Under the pieces are notes generated by a model. It did no database searches. It was not told where the DNA came from and was given only the letters and a program-made list of their open reading frames with translations. Of a DNA stretch of 64,000 nt, positions 17,345-27,073 are shown one piece after another. Position numbers and translations under genes: made by a program. The stretch spans positions 1-64,000 of the forward strand of contig QWOQ01000008.1 of assembly GCA_003669585.1 (NCBI GenBank), written 5' to 3'. Source of the DNA: Planctomycetota bacterium. GTDB taxonomy: Bacteria > Planctomycetota > Planctomycetia > Pirellulales > UBA1268. The first letter of the stretch is position 1, and each line of letters opens with the position of its first letter.

Positions 17345-20300
17345 TTACCGGATGATATCTCGGAACCGAAGAACGGCTCCTGTCGTAACAATACCCACGA
17401 CAAACATTCCACAGAGAACGAACATCGGCAGCGATGGAACTGATCGCCACGCCTCTCGCGAAAAGAATCGTTCCGCCATGTCTATGTCACCGCATTCAAA
17501 CTCCTCAACGGGTGCAACAAGGACGCGTTGTGTGTACGCTCCAATGTTTTGAAGCATTTCGTCGATTCGCGATTGTTCTTCCTTCATTGTTTTCTGCATC
17601 TCATTCAATTTTAATTCGATTGCGTCATTGGCTTCCTTGATTTGCTTTTGAACCTTGTCGAGAAGTTCTGCCTGAGCCATCGCGCTTTCTTTCTTTATGC
17701 GATCAAGAGTCTCGTTCTGCGCCTGTGCAATTCGCTTTTCAATCTCCAGGCTTCGTTTGGCTGTCTGTTCTTCAAAGGAGTGAATTTTGTGTTCGGCTTC
17801 CTGAGCGGCTTCACTCAGTTTTTCGACCAACTCACGGCGAGCGGGCAGCAGAAACCGACGATTGCCTGAAACAAACGTTGCAGAAACAGGTGTTCTTTCT
17901 GAGATGTCGTCGCGAACTTCAGGAGTCGATGCCTTTGCATTGGTACCTACGGCAATCGGATTCACGAACGAGGCCGTTGCAACGGATATTCGCGAGATTC
18001 CTTGGGGTGATTGGGGTTGCGTTCGGGCTTCAGTTTCCTGAACGAAAGGCGACTCTACCGAACTTCCAGAGGACTCCGTGTCGGTATCACTTGTATCCCA
18101 ATGGCTTCTTTGATGGACCGCTTCAGATTCAATTTCTCGAATTCTTGGTCTTGCAAGTGCTTCAGAAATCATCAATCCCTCAAAGGCCCACCGCGTTGGC
18201 ATCACCGAAGCCAACGGCACGGTAAGTTTTGGAAGGTCCGAAAGTGGCACAAGGCTTCCTCCTAGCACGACCATCGGTAAGAGCAGCACCGGCACAATAC
18301 CGGCCGCCGTTTCGGTGGTGCGAGCCAGAGCGCTCAGCAGTAATCCGATTGCTCCACCAGCGATCGCTGAGCAAAAAAGCACTCCGTAAAGCCATACCCA
18401 CGGCCCCTCGAGATTGCACAACCACCCAACGATCCCGAGCAACAACCCGCACTGCACTGCCGCAATTCCTAAAAGCACCGTTGCCTTGCTTGCAAGATAC
18501 GACAGCATTGAAAGCCCCACCATTCGTTCGCGACTGTAGATGGGCCACTCTCCCACGATTTCTCTGGCCATGCTTGAACAACCAAACCAGATTGCAGTGA
18601 GTGCCATAACAAACATTGTGCTGGCTACATTCGTTCCCTGTTTGATCCATAGTTCAAGCGTCGATTCACTTCGAAGAACTTTGGAAAACACTGCCGCAAT
18701 CAGCAATGCAATCAACGGTGCCTGCGCAAAAAGCACGATGGTGTTCCAACGATCGGAGATTTTGACAGCGAACGTGCGCTGAACGAGCGTAAACCATTGC
18801 AGACCTCTGGCAGTCGCACGCGGTACGAGACTCTTGCGCAAAACACCTGCTGACTTTGTGCCATTGATTCGTCGATCGACCCAGATACTTTTTGCCGTCG
18901 ATGCCTCCCAGCGACGAACCCATTCAGCAATCGGCTTGCGTCCGAGTCCACGGAGCAAACCATCTACATTGACCGGTGGCTGAGATTCGGAATCTCGAGG
19001 ATCAAAGAAGTCGATGGCTTCAGGCCAGGCCCGACCATACCAAGCCAGTCGACCTACCTGCTTGGTCGACTTATCTCTGGCGATCACCGCCACGGTATCA
19101 AAGCAAACGTAGGCCTCAAGGCTTGGCTGGTGAATCGTCATGAGAATTGTCTTGCCGGAATTTGCGAGTTCTCGCAAAAGTTGGACGACCGCAAGCGCGT
19201 CAGTGCTTGAAAGCCCACTGGTTGGTTCATCGAGAACCAAAATTGGTGGATCGGTCAGTAACTCCATAGCAAGGTTCACCCGTTTTCGCTGACCACCACT
19301 GACGCCGCGTTTGCGCTGATCGCCGATTCGAGTGTTTTCAGTTCCATCGAGTCCCAGTTGTTCGATCACGCGGGTAATGCGTCGACGAATTTCTTCGTCA
19401 CTTGAATCGCTCGGCAATCGAAGTCGTGCGGCGTACCAGAGCGCCTGCCACACAGTGAGATCGGCGTGCAAAATGTCATCCTGCGGCACGTAACCGATTC
19501 GCCCTCTAAAAAGTTCGTAGTGCTCATGCAAGTCGAGCCCACCAATGGTGACAGCGCCCTTGGATGGCACAACGTTTCCGTTGATCACAGAAAGGAGCGT
19601 GCTCTTACCCGCACCGCTCGGCCCCATGATTGCAACGAGTTCTCGGGGCTGCACAACCATCGACACACCTTCAAGCAGCGTGCGACCAGAGACGCTGACG
19701 CCCACATCGATGGTTTCAATCGATTCATCGCCACGAGTGTCAAATGAGGAAAGAATTCGCGAGTTCTGAGAGAGAACAAACTGATGATCAGCAATTTGCA
19801 ACACCGATCCAGGGAGAATCTCTGTTGGACCATTGACGCGTCGTCCATCGACGAACGTTCCGGTCATGCTCCCAAGATCGCGAACATAGACTCGACCCTT
19901 GTCGAGGGATACTTGCGCATGCCGGACCGAGATGGTGGGTTGATCGATTGCGACATCGGCCAAAGCACCCGTTTCTGCGTGCCGACCGATTGTGATTGAA
20001 CCCATTGCCGAAAGATCGACTCCTGCCGCGTCATTTTGCAGGAGAGTCGGTTGGTCGAACAACTTTCTGATGGCCCCCGATGAGATAGGAACCGCACCGA
20101 GCGTAATGACTTCGTCGGGATTGATGCGTTCGCGAATAACGCGGCGAGGCGGTGAACCCACAAACGTGCCGTTACGACTCGCCAAATCCTCCAGCCAGAT
20201 TGCTCCTTCTTCAATCACAATTCTTGCGTGTCGTCCCGAAACGCTGCGATCCTGAAGCACGATGTCACAGCCCGGCGCTCGGCCGAGTAGAAATACACGT

Positions 20301-20419
20301 TGAGAAAGGTTGGGAGTCACTGGTTCAGTGCGCTTTTGTATGTCCACGCATTTCTCGGCGAAGACAGCGAATGAATACCTGTTTTTATTTATCCCGTGAA
20401 CAATAAACAGGCGTTTCAC
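17345..20419 (-). CDS. FHA-FHA-ABC transporter fusion with coiled-coil loop
   Basis: 1024 residues. FHA 1 lies at about 40-105 (LLGRAPGCDIVL, SVSGRHA, LASRNGTFV). FHA 2 lies at about 140-210 (TIGRHAETG, ISVRHA, MTGTFVDG). An ABCG-type ATPase follows (about 238-460) with Walker A GPSGAGKST (267-275), signature VSGGQRKR and Walker B ILVLDEPTSGL. An ABC-2 membrane domain occupies about 565-755. An unusual ~240-residue insert follows: a Ser/Thr/Pro-rich segment (760-850) and a long coiled coil (about 865-960, KRSLEIEKRIAQAQNETLDR). A last membrane helix (about 996-1016) closes the protein. The start is uncertain: GTG 20419 has no clear ribosome site, and GTG 20347 would still leave both FHA domains intact. 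The substrate is unknown, with lipid or envelope export plausible. It is followed by the Ser/Thr kinase. Confidence 0.92.
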   Translation of the reverse strand: MKRLFIVHGINKNRYSFAVFAEKCVDIQKRTEPVTPNLSQRVFLLGRAPGCDIVLQDRSVSGRHARIVIEEGAIWLEDLASRNGTFVGSPPRRVIRERINPDEVITLGAVPISSGAIRKLFDQPTLLQNDAAGVDLSAMGSITIGRHAETGALADVAIDQPTISVRHAQVSLDKGRVYVRDLGSMTGTFVDGRRVNGPTEILPGSVLQIADHQFVLSQNSRILSSFDTRGDESIETIDVGVSVSGRTLLEGVSMVVQPRELVAIMGPSGAGKSTLLSVINGNVVPSKGAVTIGGLDLHEHYELFRGRIGYVPQDDILHADLTVWQALWYAARLRLPSDSSDEEIRRRITRVIEQLGLDGTENTRIGDQRKRGVSGGQRKRVNLAMELLTDPPILVLDEPTSGLSSTDALAVVQLLRELANSGKTILMTIHQPSLEAYVCFDTVAVIARDKSTKQVGRLAWYGRAWPEAIDFFDPRDSESQPPVNVDGLLRGLGRKPIAEWVRRWEASTAKSIWVDRRINGTKSAGVLRKSLVPRATARGLQWFTLVQRTFAVKISDRWNTIVLFAQAPLIALLIAAVFSKVLRSESTLELWIKQGTNVASTMFVMALTAIWFGCSSMAREIVGEWPIYSRERMVGLSMLSYLASKATVLLGIAAVQCGLLLGIVGWLCNLEGPWVWLYGVLFCSAIAGGAIGLLLSALARTTETAAGIVPVLLLPMVVLGGSLVPLSDLPKLTVPLASVMPTRWAFEGLMISEALARPRIREIESEAVHQRSHWDTSDTDTESSGSSVESPFVQETEARTQPQSPQGISRISVATASFVNPIAVGTNAKASTPEVRDDISERTPVSATFVSGNRRFLLPARRELVEKLSEAAQEAEHKIHSFEEQTAKRSLEIEKRIAQAQNETLDRIKKESAMAQAELLDKVQKQIKEANDAIELKLNEMQKTMKEEQSRIDEMLQNIGAYTQRVLVAPVEEFECGDIDMAERFFSREAWRSVPSLPMFVLCGMFVVGIVTTGAVLRFRDIIR

Positions 20420-20590
20420 TCTAGAACAGTACTTCGCTCGGCACGGACATGCACGCTCTCTTTTTTGACGGTACTCCCATCAGAGATCAAATACATGCTG
20501 CAGTCGGTATTTTGAACACAATCCTTTCAGAACGATCCACCGTGAAACCTTTTCGTCATGCGTGACCGTCGCTTGAAAGATCCAATCCGT

Positions 20591-22600
20591 TCACGGACCG
20601 GGAACCAACGGAATGGTTTTTTTCGCTTGCTGCCCTGCCTGAATCATCGCAAGGATACGATCGGGATCGTAAACACATCCGGCCCACGTGCCACCACTGG
20701 CCATCTGAAGTGCTGCCCACAGGCGAGTGTCGTGAGGCAGTTTGGGATGAGGCTTAAGATCTGTTCGAGATGCTCTTCGGTCAAGTGAATCTTGAGCCTC
20801 GCCTGGCGTCAATCGTCGTTGGCTGTCTCCCACCAAATTCACAGAACCTTCTAAGCGATTGAAATCGATTTCGATGCGCACAAGATCACCCTCAAGAAGT
20901 TTTCCAATCGGTCCGCCTGCAAGGCCCTCGGGACCAATATGACCAATGCATGCACCCGTTGAAACTCCTGAAAAACGGGCATCTGTCAGGAGCGCCACTC
21001 TGTTGCCTCTTGGGAGATGCTTGATCGCACTTGTCACCTGATAGGTCTCTTCCATCCCGGTCCCCATTGGACCGATTCCCGTGAGCACAAGTACATCTTC
21101 CGCTTGAATGTGTCCTGCTTTGATTGCCTCGATTGCACTGCGTTCACTGGTGAACACTCTTGCCGGCCCTTCAATTCTGTACACACCATCCTCATCGATT
21201 ACCTGAGGATCAATAGCCGTTGCTTTGACGACCGAACCTTCGGGCGCGAGATTGCCTCGCGGAAAAATCATCGTGCCTTTCAGTCCGCGGGCCTTTGCAC
21301 GTTCCGGTGAAAAAATTACATCATCGGGATTTATTCCATCGAGTTCTTTGAGCAGGTGACGAAATCGATCGCGCCTCGAAGACGTTTTCCACCATGCAAG
21401 ATTTTCACTCAATGTCTTTCCCGTGACCGTCATGACGCTGGTGTCAAGCAAACCGAGTTGATCCAAATGCAGCATCACTTCTGGAACGCCTCCAGCCAGA
21501 AATACTCGCACCGTCGGATGATGTTCCGGACCGTTTGGAAGAACACTGACCAATCTCGGCACACGGCGATTGACTCGAATCCAATCGTCCACCGTGGGCA
21601 CCGGCAAACCGGCAGCATGTGCGATTGCCGGAATATGAAGTAACAGGTTGGTAGAACCTCCAAAAGCAGCGTGCACTGTGATCGCATTGGTGATGCTTTC
21701 TTTGGAGAGCACAGTTCCAATGGTGATCGATTGTGCCGCCATGTGGTGCAACGCTCGCGCGGAGCGACGAGCCATATCGAGCCAGACTGGCTGGCCGCTC
21801 GGCGCAAGTGCCGAATGCGGCAGCGATAATCCCAACGCTTCACCAACCACCTGCGCCGTGGCTGCGGTTCCAAGAAACTGACATCCGCCTCCCGGTGATG
21901 CACACGCTCGACACCCAAGATCGGCTGCTTCTTGAAGCGTTACAAGCCCTCTGGAAAATCGCATTCCAAGAGTCTGTACGGCTCCTGCATCTTCTCCTAC
22001 TGCAGGTGGAAGTGTCACACCTCCCGGAACAACCACTGACGCAATATCACCGAGCCCTGCAACAGCCATCAACATCGCCGGAAGGCCTTTGTCGCACGTT
22101 GCAATACCAAGCACTCCTTTCCGCAACGGAAGCGAACGAGCCAATCTTCGAAAAATAATGGCGGCGTCGTTGCGATACGGAAGACTGTCAAACATGCCGG
22201 TAGTGCCCTGCGTGCGACCGTCACAGGGATCTGAACAAAATCCGGCAAACGGAATTGCACCCAGCGATCGAAATTCCTCGGCCGCAGCCTGCACAAGCAA
22301 TCCGATCTCCCAGTGACCGGTGTGGTAACCCAGTGCAATCGGGCTTCCGTCCGGCGCCCGAAGTCCGCCTTGCGTGCTAAGAATCAGAAACTGATCTCGG
22401 GCTGATTCTTCTGGACTCCATCCCATTCCTACATTTTGCGAGAGGCCAAAGATATCACCGCTCGGACTTTCTACGAGCATCTCGGGCGTCAGTGGGAGAC
22501 TCCCCTGAACACCGGGAGCGCTCGAAGTGATTTTGTAGATATCGGGGTCTGATGAATCGTATACCGACTGAACATTGTCGTTCACAAAAGAATTCTCCAT
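20591..22600 (-). CDS. yjhG: YjhG/YagF-type D-xylonate (sugar acid) dehydratase
   Basis: 669 residues from ATG 22600, with GGAAAGAGAA upstream. The track start at 22624 adds MDSCGKRT. The sequence closely follows the E. coli YjhG/YagF branch of the IlvD/Edd family: [91 protein letters not shown], and [20 protein letters not shown] near the C terminus. The Cys residues of DPCDG, ATCDK and GGGCQ are those expected to hold the iron-sulfur cluster. The reaction is dehydration of a pentonate such as D-xylonate to 2-keto-3-deoxy-pentonate. It is divergent from the FAH and dehydrogenase genes that would complete conversion to 2-oxoglutarate. Sugar specificity cannot be read from sequence. Confidence 0.93.
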   Translation of the reverse strand: MENSFVNDNVQSVYDSSDPDIYKITSSAPGVQGSLPLTPEMLVESPSGDIFGLSQNVGMGWSPEESARDQFLILSTQGGLRAPDGSPIALGYHTGHWEIGLLVQAAAEEFRSLGAIPFAGFCSDPCDGRTQGTTGMFDSLPYRNDAAIIFRRLARSLPLRKGVLGIATCDKGLPAMLMAVAGLGDIASVVVPGGVTLPPAVGEDAGAVQTLGMRFSRGLVTLQEAADLGCRACASPGGGCQFLGTAATAQVVGEALGLSLPHSALAPSGQPVWLDMARRSARALHHMAAQSITIGTVLSKESITNAITVHAAFGGSTNLLLHIPAIAHAAGLPVPTVDDWIRVNRRVPRLVSVLPNGPEHHPTVRVFLAGGVPEVMLHLDQLGLLDTSVMTVTGKTLSENLAWWKTSSRRDRFRHLLKELDGINPDDVIFSPERAKARGLKGTMIFPRGNLAPEGSVVKATAIDPQVIDEDGVYRIEGPARVFTSERSAIEAIKAGHIQAEDVLVLTGIGPMGTGMEETYQVTSAIKHLPRGNRVALLTDARFSGVSTGACIGHIGPEGLAGGPIGKLLEGDLVRIEIDFNRLEGSVNLVGDSQRRLTPGEAQDSLDRRASRTDLKPHPKLPHDTRLWAALQMASGGTWAGCVYDPDRILAMIQAGQQAKKTIPLVPGP

Positions 22601-22836
22601 AGTTCTCTTTCCACACGAATCCAATGAAGGGTCATCGGATTACTGACTCCTTTGTTGCTTTGGCTGCTTCGGCGCGTCACTGTATTGCCCTACCCCGAAT
22701 TTCTCAGACAGCTCTTCTGAAAGACGGCCGCCGCCTTATAGTAGATCGGTTGGGCGTCATCGCAGTCGACTGTGGTCCCGGTTCGACAGAAGGTCAAGGT
22801 CGATCGCTGTTTCTAGTTGTCTCTGGATTTTTCACC
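22601..22836. promoter_or_regulatory. Divergent promoter region of the sugar-acid module
   Basis: 236 bp between the start codons of the dehydratase (minus) and the FAH-family gene (plus). A shared control region for a pathway induced by its substrate is expected here. An in-frame extension of the FAH ORF (from 22624) crosses it but lacks family similarity. I find no long operator palindrome. The only short dyad seen is TCAGA-N7-TCTGA. No regulator gene is adjacent. Confidence 0.45.
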
Positions 22837-23706
22837 ATGAAACTCTGCCGTTACGTACCGCTCGAAGCATCACGTGATTCGAACGTTCGAGTTGGGCTTG
22901 TACGCAGCCACACGCATCTGGCCGATCTCACGCACGCCGGAATCGGAAGCCTGACTGAAATCCTTGAATCCGATGCTCCTTTGGAACTGATCACAAACGC
23001 CCTACGACAGCCTCTGGAGGAAATTCCACTCCAACAAATCCGAATTCTTGCTCCAATCGAACGCCAGGAAGTGTGGGCCGCAGGGGTTACCTATCTGCGC
23101 AGCAAATCGGCCCGTATGGAGGAGTCTGAATTCAGTGCCACCGCGTACGACCGCGTTTACGATGCGAATCGACCCGAAATCTTCTTCAAATCACAGCCCG
23201 ACAAGGTTGTAGGAACTGGCGACTCGGTTGGAATCCGTCGCGATGCAACGTGGAATGTACCTGAGCCTGAATTGGCACTCGTGATGAATTCGCGAGGAGT
23301 TCTCGTCGGCTGCACGATCGGCAACGACATGAGTTCTCGCGATATTGAAGGGGAGAATCTCCTCTATCTTCCGCAGGCAAAAGTCTACGATCGCAGCTGC
23401 TCTTTAGGACCATGGATCGAACTGGGGCTTACGGAAGAAGTGGCACGAAGCAGAATGATTTCGATCACGATTCGGCGCGGATCCGCAATCGTATTTAGTG
23501 GCGAAACCTCTCTCGGCAATATCAAACGTGGATTTCCCGAACTCATCGAGTTTCTTTTTCGCAGCCAGAAGTTTCCGCATGGCGCAGTGCTGCTGACTGG
23601 CACTGGAATCGTACCAGATGAATCCTTCACGCTTGCTGTTGAAGATGATATTGAAATCAGCGTCAGCGAACTCGGCACGCTTTGCAACAAAGTCATATTG
23701 GTTTAA
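22837..23706 (+). CDS. FAH-family 2-keto-3-deoxy-pentonate dehydratase
   Basis: 289 residues from ATG 22837 (MKLCRYVPLEASRDSNVRVG). The longer track ORF lacks family similarity in its first 71 codons. The fumarylacetoacetate-hydrolase fold is shown by IRILAPIERQEVWAAGVTYLRS, PEIFFKSQPDKVVGTGDSV, the metal-binding VPEPELALVM, GNDMSSRDIEG, and KVYDRSCSLGPWI. This architecture matches the AraD1/XylX-like dehydratases that turn 2-keto-3-deoxy-arabinonate or -xylonate into 2-oxoglutarate semialdehyde. That role is supported mainly by the neighbours: a sugar-acid dehydratase upstream and the semialdehyde dehydrogenase 45 bp downstream. A different FAH-type hydrolase or isomerase activity cannot be excluded. 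Confidence 0.85.
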   Translation: MKLCRYVPLEASRDSNVRVGLVRSHTHLADLTHAGIGSLTEILESDAPLELITNALRQPLEEIPLQQIRILAPIERQEVWAAGVTYLRSKSARMEESEFSATAYDRVYDANRPEIFFKSQPDKVVGTGDSVGIRRDATWNVPEPELALVMNSRGVLVGCTIGNDMSSRDIEGENLLYLPQAKVYDRSCSLGPWIELGLTEEVARSRMISITIRRGSAIVFSGETSLGNIKRGFPELIEFLFRSQKFPHGAVLLTGTGIVPDESFTLAVEDDIEISVSELGTLCNKVILV

Positions 23707-23751
23707 CACGCGGTCCTTTTTTGTCCTCACCACTCTTGCAGTGCACTTTTT

Positions 23752-25362
23752 ATGAAACTGTCTGGAAAAAATATTATTGGCACTGAAGTTCTCAGGAGTG
23801 AAGAGTCATTCGTTGCAACGAGTCCTCTCGACGGAACTGTGCTTGACGGCCGATTTGAAATGGCAGGCGTGGCCGATGTGGATACTGCAATCCGTCTGGC
23901 TCTTGTGGCCTTTGAATCCTTTGGGAAAAGTTCGGGGACATCCCGGGCTGATTTTTTGGAACGCATCGCTGCGGAAATTGAACTGCTCGGCGACGATCTT
24001 TTGCAGCGGGCGCATCTGGAAACGGGCCTTCCTCTGGCCCGACTCACCGGCGAGCGTGGTCGCACCGTAACCCAACTGAAGATGTTTGCGGCCTTGGCTC
24101 GCGAAGGCTCGTGGGTCGATGCCCGAATCGACGTCGCATTGCCGCTACGCCAGCCGCTTCCTCGCTGCGATCTTCGTCGAATGCTGGTTCCACTCGGGCC
24201 GGTCATCGTTTTTGGTTCGAGTAATTTTCCGCTTGCTTTTTCTGTTGCCGGAGGAGATACCGCAAGCGCTTTGGCCACTGGAAATCCAGTGCTTGTGAAG
24301 GCGCATCGCGGCCACCCTGGCACTTCCGAACTTGTGGCCCTCGCTGTGCGTCGGGCCGTGGCGGCATGCGGCATGCACGAAGGCGTTTTCTCAATGCTGC
24401 ATGGCGCTGGCAACGTCATTGGCCAAGCGATGGTAGTTCATCCTGGATCACGTGCAGTTGGGTTTACCGGCTCGCGAACTGCAGGCAGAGCCCTTTACGA
24501 CGCAGCCTGTTCACGCCCAGAACCAATTCCCGTATTTGCCGAGATGAGCAGTCTCAATCCTGTCTTCCTCTTAAGCGGTGCGCTTTCACTGCGTGCCACT
24601 GCAATCGCCGAGGGGCTCAAAACTTCAATGACTCTTGGAGTCGGTCAGTTCTGTACAAAGCCCGGAATTGTCTTTGCCGTTGAAAGCCCAGAGTTCATTC
24701 GCTTTCGTGAAATACTTGCTGATCTCGTTGTAAAAACTCCGGCGGCAACCATGCTGCATTCCGACATCCATCAGTCCTACTGCGATTCCCTCAAGCGTGT
24801 CGCATCGGTGAAGGAGGCCCTGCTTTTGGCCAGCGGTCAGAGCCAAACGAATCCTGCTGCCAATCAAGCGGTCGTAGAAGTGCGTGCCACCGACATGAAA
24901 ACTTTTCTTTCCTCGAAACATCTCCACGATGAAGTCTTCGGGCCTTTTTGTCTTCTTGTTTCCGTTGCGACGCACGAAGACCTCTCTCACATTGCCCGAA
25001 CGCTTGAAGGCCAATTGACCGCTTCCGTACATGGCACGGAGAACGATTTGGTCGAAGCCGGAGGACTGCTCGACGTGCTTATTCATCGCGCGGGTCGAGT
25101 GATCGTCAACGGATTTCCAACCGGCGTGGAGGTGTGCCATGCGATGCAGCACGGCGGACCATATCCAGCGACAACAGACTCGCGATTCACAAGCGTGGGA
25201 GGAGCGGCCCTTGCGCGTTTTGTTCGACCGGTCTGTTATCAAGATGTTCCATCGGCGCAACTGCCGGAAGCATTGTTGGATAACAATCCACAAGGAATTA
25301 TGCGTTCTCTCGACGGCGTTTTATCGCGTGATGTTGTGAAGCCTCATGGGAGTTCCCAATGA
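23752..25362 (+). CDS. 2-oxoglutarate semialdehyde dehydrogenase
   Basis: 536 residues, of the length and type of the ketoglutaric-semialdehyde / 2,5-dioxovalerate branch of the aldehyde dehydrogenase superfamily. It oxidises 2-oxoglutarate semialdehyde to 2-oxoglutarate with NAD(P). The cofactor region is FGSSNFPLAFSVAGGDTASALATGNPVLVK. The general base Glu is in FAEMSSLNPVF (about 264) and the catalytic Cys is in VGQFCTKPG (about 300). VNGFPTGVEVCHAMQHGGPYPATTD and FTSVGGAALARFVRPVCYQ near the C terminus are branch-typical. Translation starts at ATG 23752, 45 bp after the FAH gene. The downstream gene is convergent, with only 31 bp between the stops. Confidence 0.92.
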   Translation: MKLSGKNIIGTEVLRSEESFVATSPLDGTVLDGRFEMAGVADVDTAIRLALVAFESFGKSSGTSRADFLERIAAEIELLGDDLLQRAHLETGLPLARLTGERGRTVTQLKMFAALAREGSWVDARIDVALPLRQPLPRCDLRRMLVPLGPVIVFGSSNFPLAFSVAGGDTASALATGNPVLVKAHRGHPGTSELVALAVRRAVAACGMHEGVFSMLHGAGNVIGQAMVVHPGSRAVGFTGSRTAGRALYDAACSRPEPIPVFAEMSSLNPVFLLSGALSLRATAIAEGLKTSMTLGVGQFCTKPGIVFAVESPEFIRFREILADLVVKTPAATMLHSDIHQSYCDSLKRVASVKEALLLASGQSQTNPAANQAVVEVRATDMKTFLSSKHLHDEVFGPFCLLVSVATHEDLSHIARTLEGQLTASVHGTENDLVEAGGLLDVLIHRAGRVIVNGFPTGVEVCHAMQHGGPYPATTDSRFTSVGGAALARFVRPVCYQDVPSAQLPEALLDNNPQGIMRSLDGVLSRDVVKPHGSSQ

Positions 25363-25393
25363 GATCAATGCGGAGACCGCTGCGTTTTCCGCG

Positions 25394-27073
25394 TTACGGG
25401 GTTGGATTTATTTCTGCGGTTTCTCTTTGATATGTTGCGACGCTTCGATTGGTCGAACCAAAGTACTTCTGAGCCACCTGCTGAATTTGCTCAGCCGTGA
25501 CAGCCTCATACTTTTTGGGGCCGTCATTGATTTCCCGCCAGTCGAGCAGCGTATCGACAAAAGCAAGCTGAATGAGAAGGGACATATTGCTCTGAAGTCT
25601 GCGGTAATTTCCAGCCGCAACTCTATTTTTCACTTTACGGAGTTCGCGTTCGCCAATCGGTTCTTTCTGAAGCTTTTCGAGAACATCGTACCAAGCCTGT
25701 TCGAGTGTCTGCGGAGTTGAGTCACCCCGAGTCTGGGCCTCAAACGCGAAAAGCCCTGCATATTTGCGAGTATCACTTGCTGTAGCAACACTTGAGGCAA
25801 TGCCACGCCCCTCAACCATTTCGAGATAAAGTCGGCCAGTACGGTCGTTTAAAATTTCAGAAAGCATGTCGAGCGGGTAGCTGTCGGCATGTCCTGCCGG
25901 CACGGTGTGGTAGCGAATTTCAATTGCTGGAGGAAAATCTCCAGCGGCATTCATCCGTTGTTCGGCCAACTGACTGACCTCAAGCGTAACGACCGGTGCT
26001 GGCTTTTTGGTGCCCGGATCGAGCCTCGAAAAATAGCGTTCAATCGCTCCTCGCGCTTTTGCTGGATCAAAATCACCAACGACGATCCCAACAAGATTGC
26101 CTGGTCGGTAGTAGGTATTCCAATATTCTTGCGCCTGATCAAAGGTGTAGCTGTTTAAATCACTTGGCCAGCCAATCACTGGCCACGAATACCCACATGA
26201 TGCCCAAAACATCGCATCAAACTGTTCTTGAAAACGTCCGGTCGGGGTGCTGTCGGTACGCAATCGCCGCTCTTCGTGAACAACATCGCGTTCCGAGTAG
26301 AACTCACGAAAGACGCTGTCGTTGAGTCGATCGCTCTCCATCCATGCCCAGAGTTCGAGCTTGTTTGATGGAATCGTGATGAAATAACAGGTCAGATCGT
26401 GGCTGGTGAAGGCATTCATGCCACTGCCTCCAGCCTTTGTATACACCTGATCGAATTCGTCTTTCACGATCGTGGACAGCTGGGACTGTTCTTGAGAAAG
26501 TTGCTCAATTGATTTTTCAAGATCGGCCGCTTTTGCTTTTCCTTCCTCGGTGGACAGATCGATCGAAGCACAATCTCGCTTTCCCTTTGCAATGGCATCG
26601 GAGTGGATGCGACCTTGCTGGGATCGCATCAACGTTTCAAGTTTTCCACGAAGCAAACGCAGTTGCTGCGTGTCATTCGCTGGGTTCCAAGGATCGTCGA
26701 TCTCACCGCGGTTCAAACGCTCATATTGAGTCGTCCACACGATCTGGTTGATCTGGTCACGAATGACTTTCTGATCCTCGCGATACTTCGCATCCCGATT
26801 CGGATCGCGTGTGCCGATCGTGTCGGTGCCTTTGAACATCATGTGCTCAAAGAAGTGGCTGATTCCGGTAATGCCCGGTCGCTCGTTGACGCTGCCGACT
26901 TTTGCAACCCATCCAGCGCTCACCACATGAGGTTGATCAGTTCGAGGAATAAGCAAAAACTGCATTCCGTTGGCGAGCGTAAATTCCTCCACTTCTACTT
27001 TTTGAGCGAAGGCGTGCTGCGACATGACTATGCAGGCGATCGCCGTTATCCATCGCCCCGGTTGATGCGTCAT
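25394..27073 (-). CDS. Exported zinc peptidase, M16 family, motif intact
   Basis: 559 residues from ATG 27073, with AAGGAAAAG upstream. A signal peptide (GRWITAIACIVMSQHAFA) precedes the M16 domain. The inverted zinc motif is complete: HFFEH at 73-77 in ISHFFEHMMFKGT, with the distal Glu expected in the following helices. Between the motif and the next conserved block (GMNAFTSHDLTCYFITIP) lies a charged, coiled-coil-like insertion of about 110 residues (KYREDQKVIRDQ... LSQEQSQLSTIV) that many M16 enzymes lack. The C-terminal domain has VVVGDFDPAKARGAIERYF-like and SDTRKYAGLFAFEAQTRGD blocks. It probably acts in the periplasm on peptides. It may pair with the motif-less M16 protein at 13172-14800. 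Confidence 0.9.
   Translation of the reverse strand: MTHQPGRWITAIACIVMSQHAFAQKVEVEEFTLANGMQFLLIPRTDQPHVVSAGWVAKVGSVNERPGITGISHFFEHMMFKGTDTIGTRDPNRDAKYREDQKVIRDQINQIVWTTQYERLNRGEIDDPWNPANDTQQLRLLRGKLETLMRSQQGRIHSDAIAKGKRDCASIDLSTEEGKAKAADLEKSIEQLSQEQSQLSTIVKDEFDQVYTKAGGSGMNAFTSHDLTCYFITIPSNKLELWAWMESDRLNDSVFREFYSERDVVHEERRLRTDSTPTGRFQEQFDAMFWASCGYSWPVIGWPSDLNSYTFDQAQEYWNTYYRPGNLVGIVVGDFDPAKARGAIERYFSRLDPGTKKPAPVVTLEVSQLAEQRMNAAGDFPPAIEIRYHTVPAGHADSYPLDMLSEILNDRTGRLYLEMVEGRGIASSVATASDTRKYAGLFAFEAQTRGDSTPQTLEQAWYDVLEKLQKEPIGERELRKVKNRVAAGNYRRLQSNMSLLIQLAFVDTLLDWREINDGPKKYEAVTAEQIQQVAQKYFGSTNRSVATYQRETAEINPTP

Noticed and set aside
23727-24419. 230-residue antisense ORF in the semialdehyde dehydrogenase gene
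   Set aside because: Ser/Arg/Ala-rich shadow of a well-recognised enzyme, with no ribosome site.
24625-25293. 222-residue antisense ORF in the same dehydrogenase gene
   Set aside because: It lies fully inside the real coding region, with no recognisable domain or start signal.
25363-25393. GCGG-AGA-CCGC between the convergent dehydrogenase and M16 genes as a bidirectional terminator
   Set aside because: Only a 4-bp stem and no T-runs on either side.
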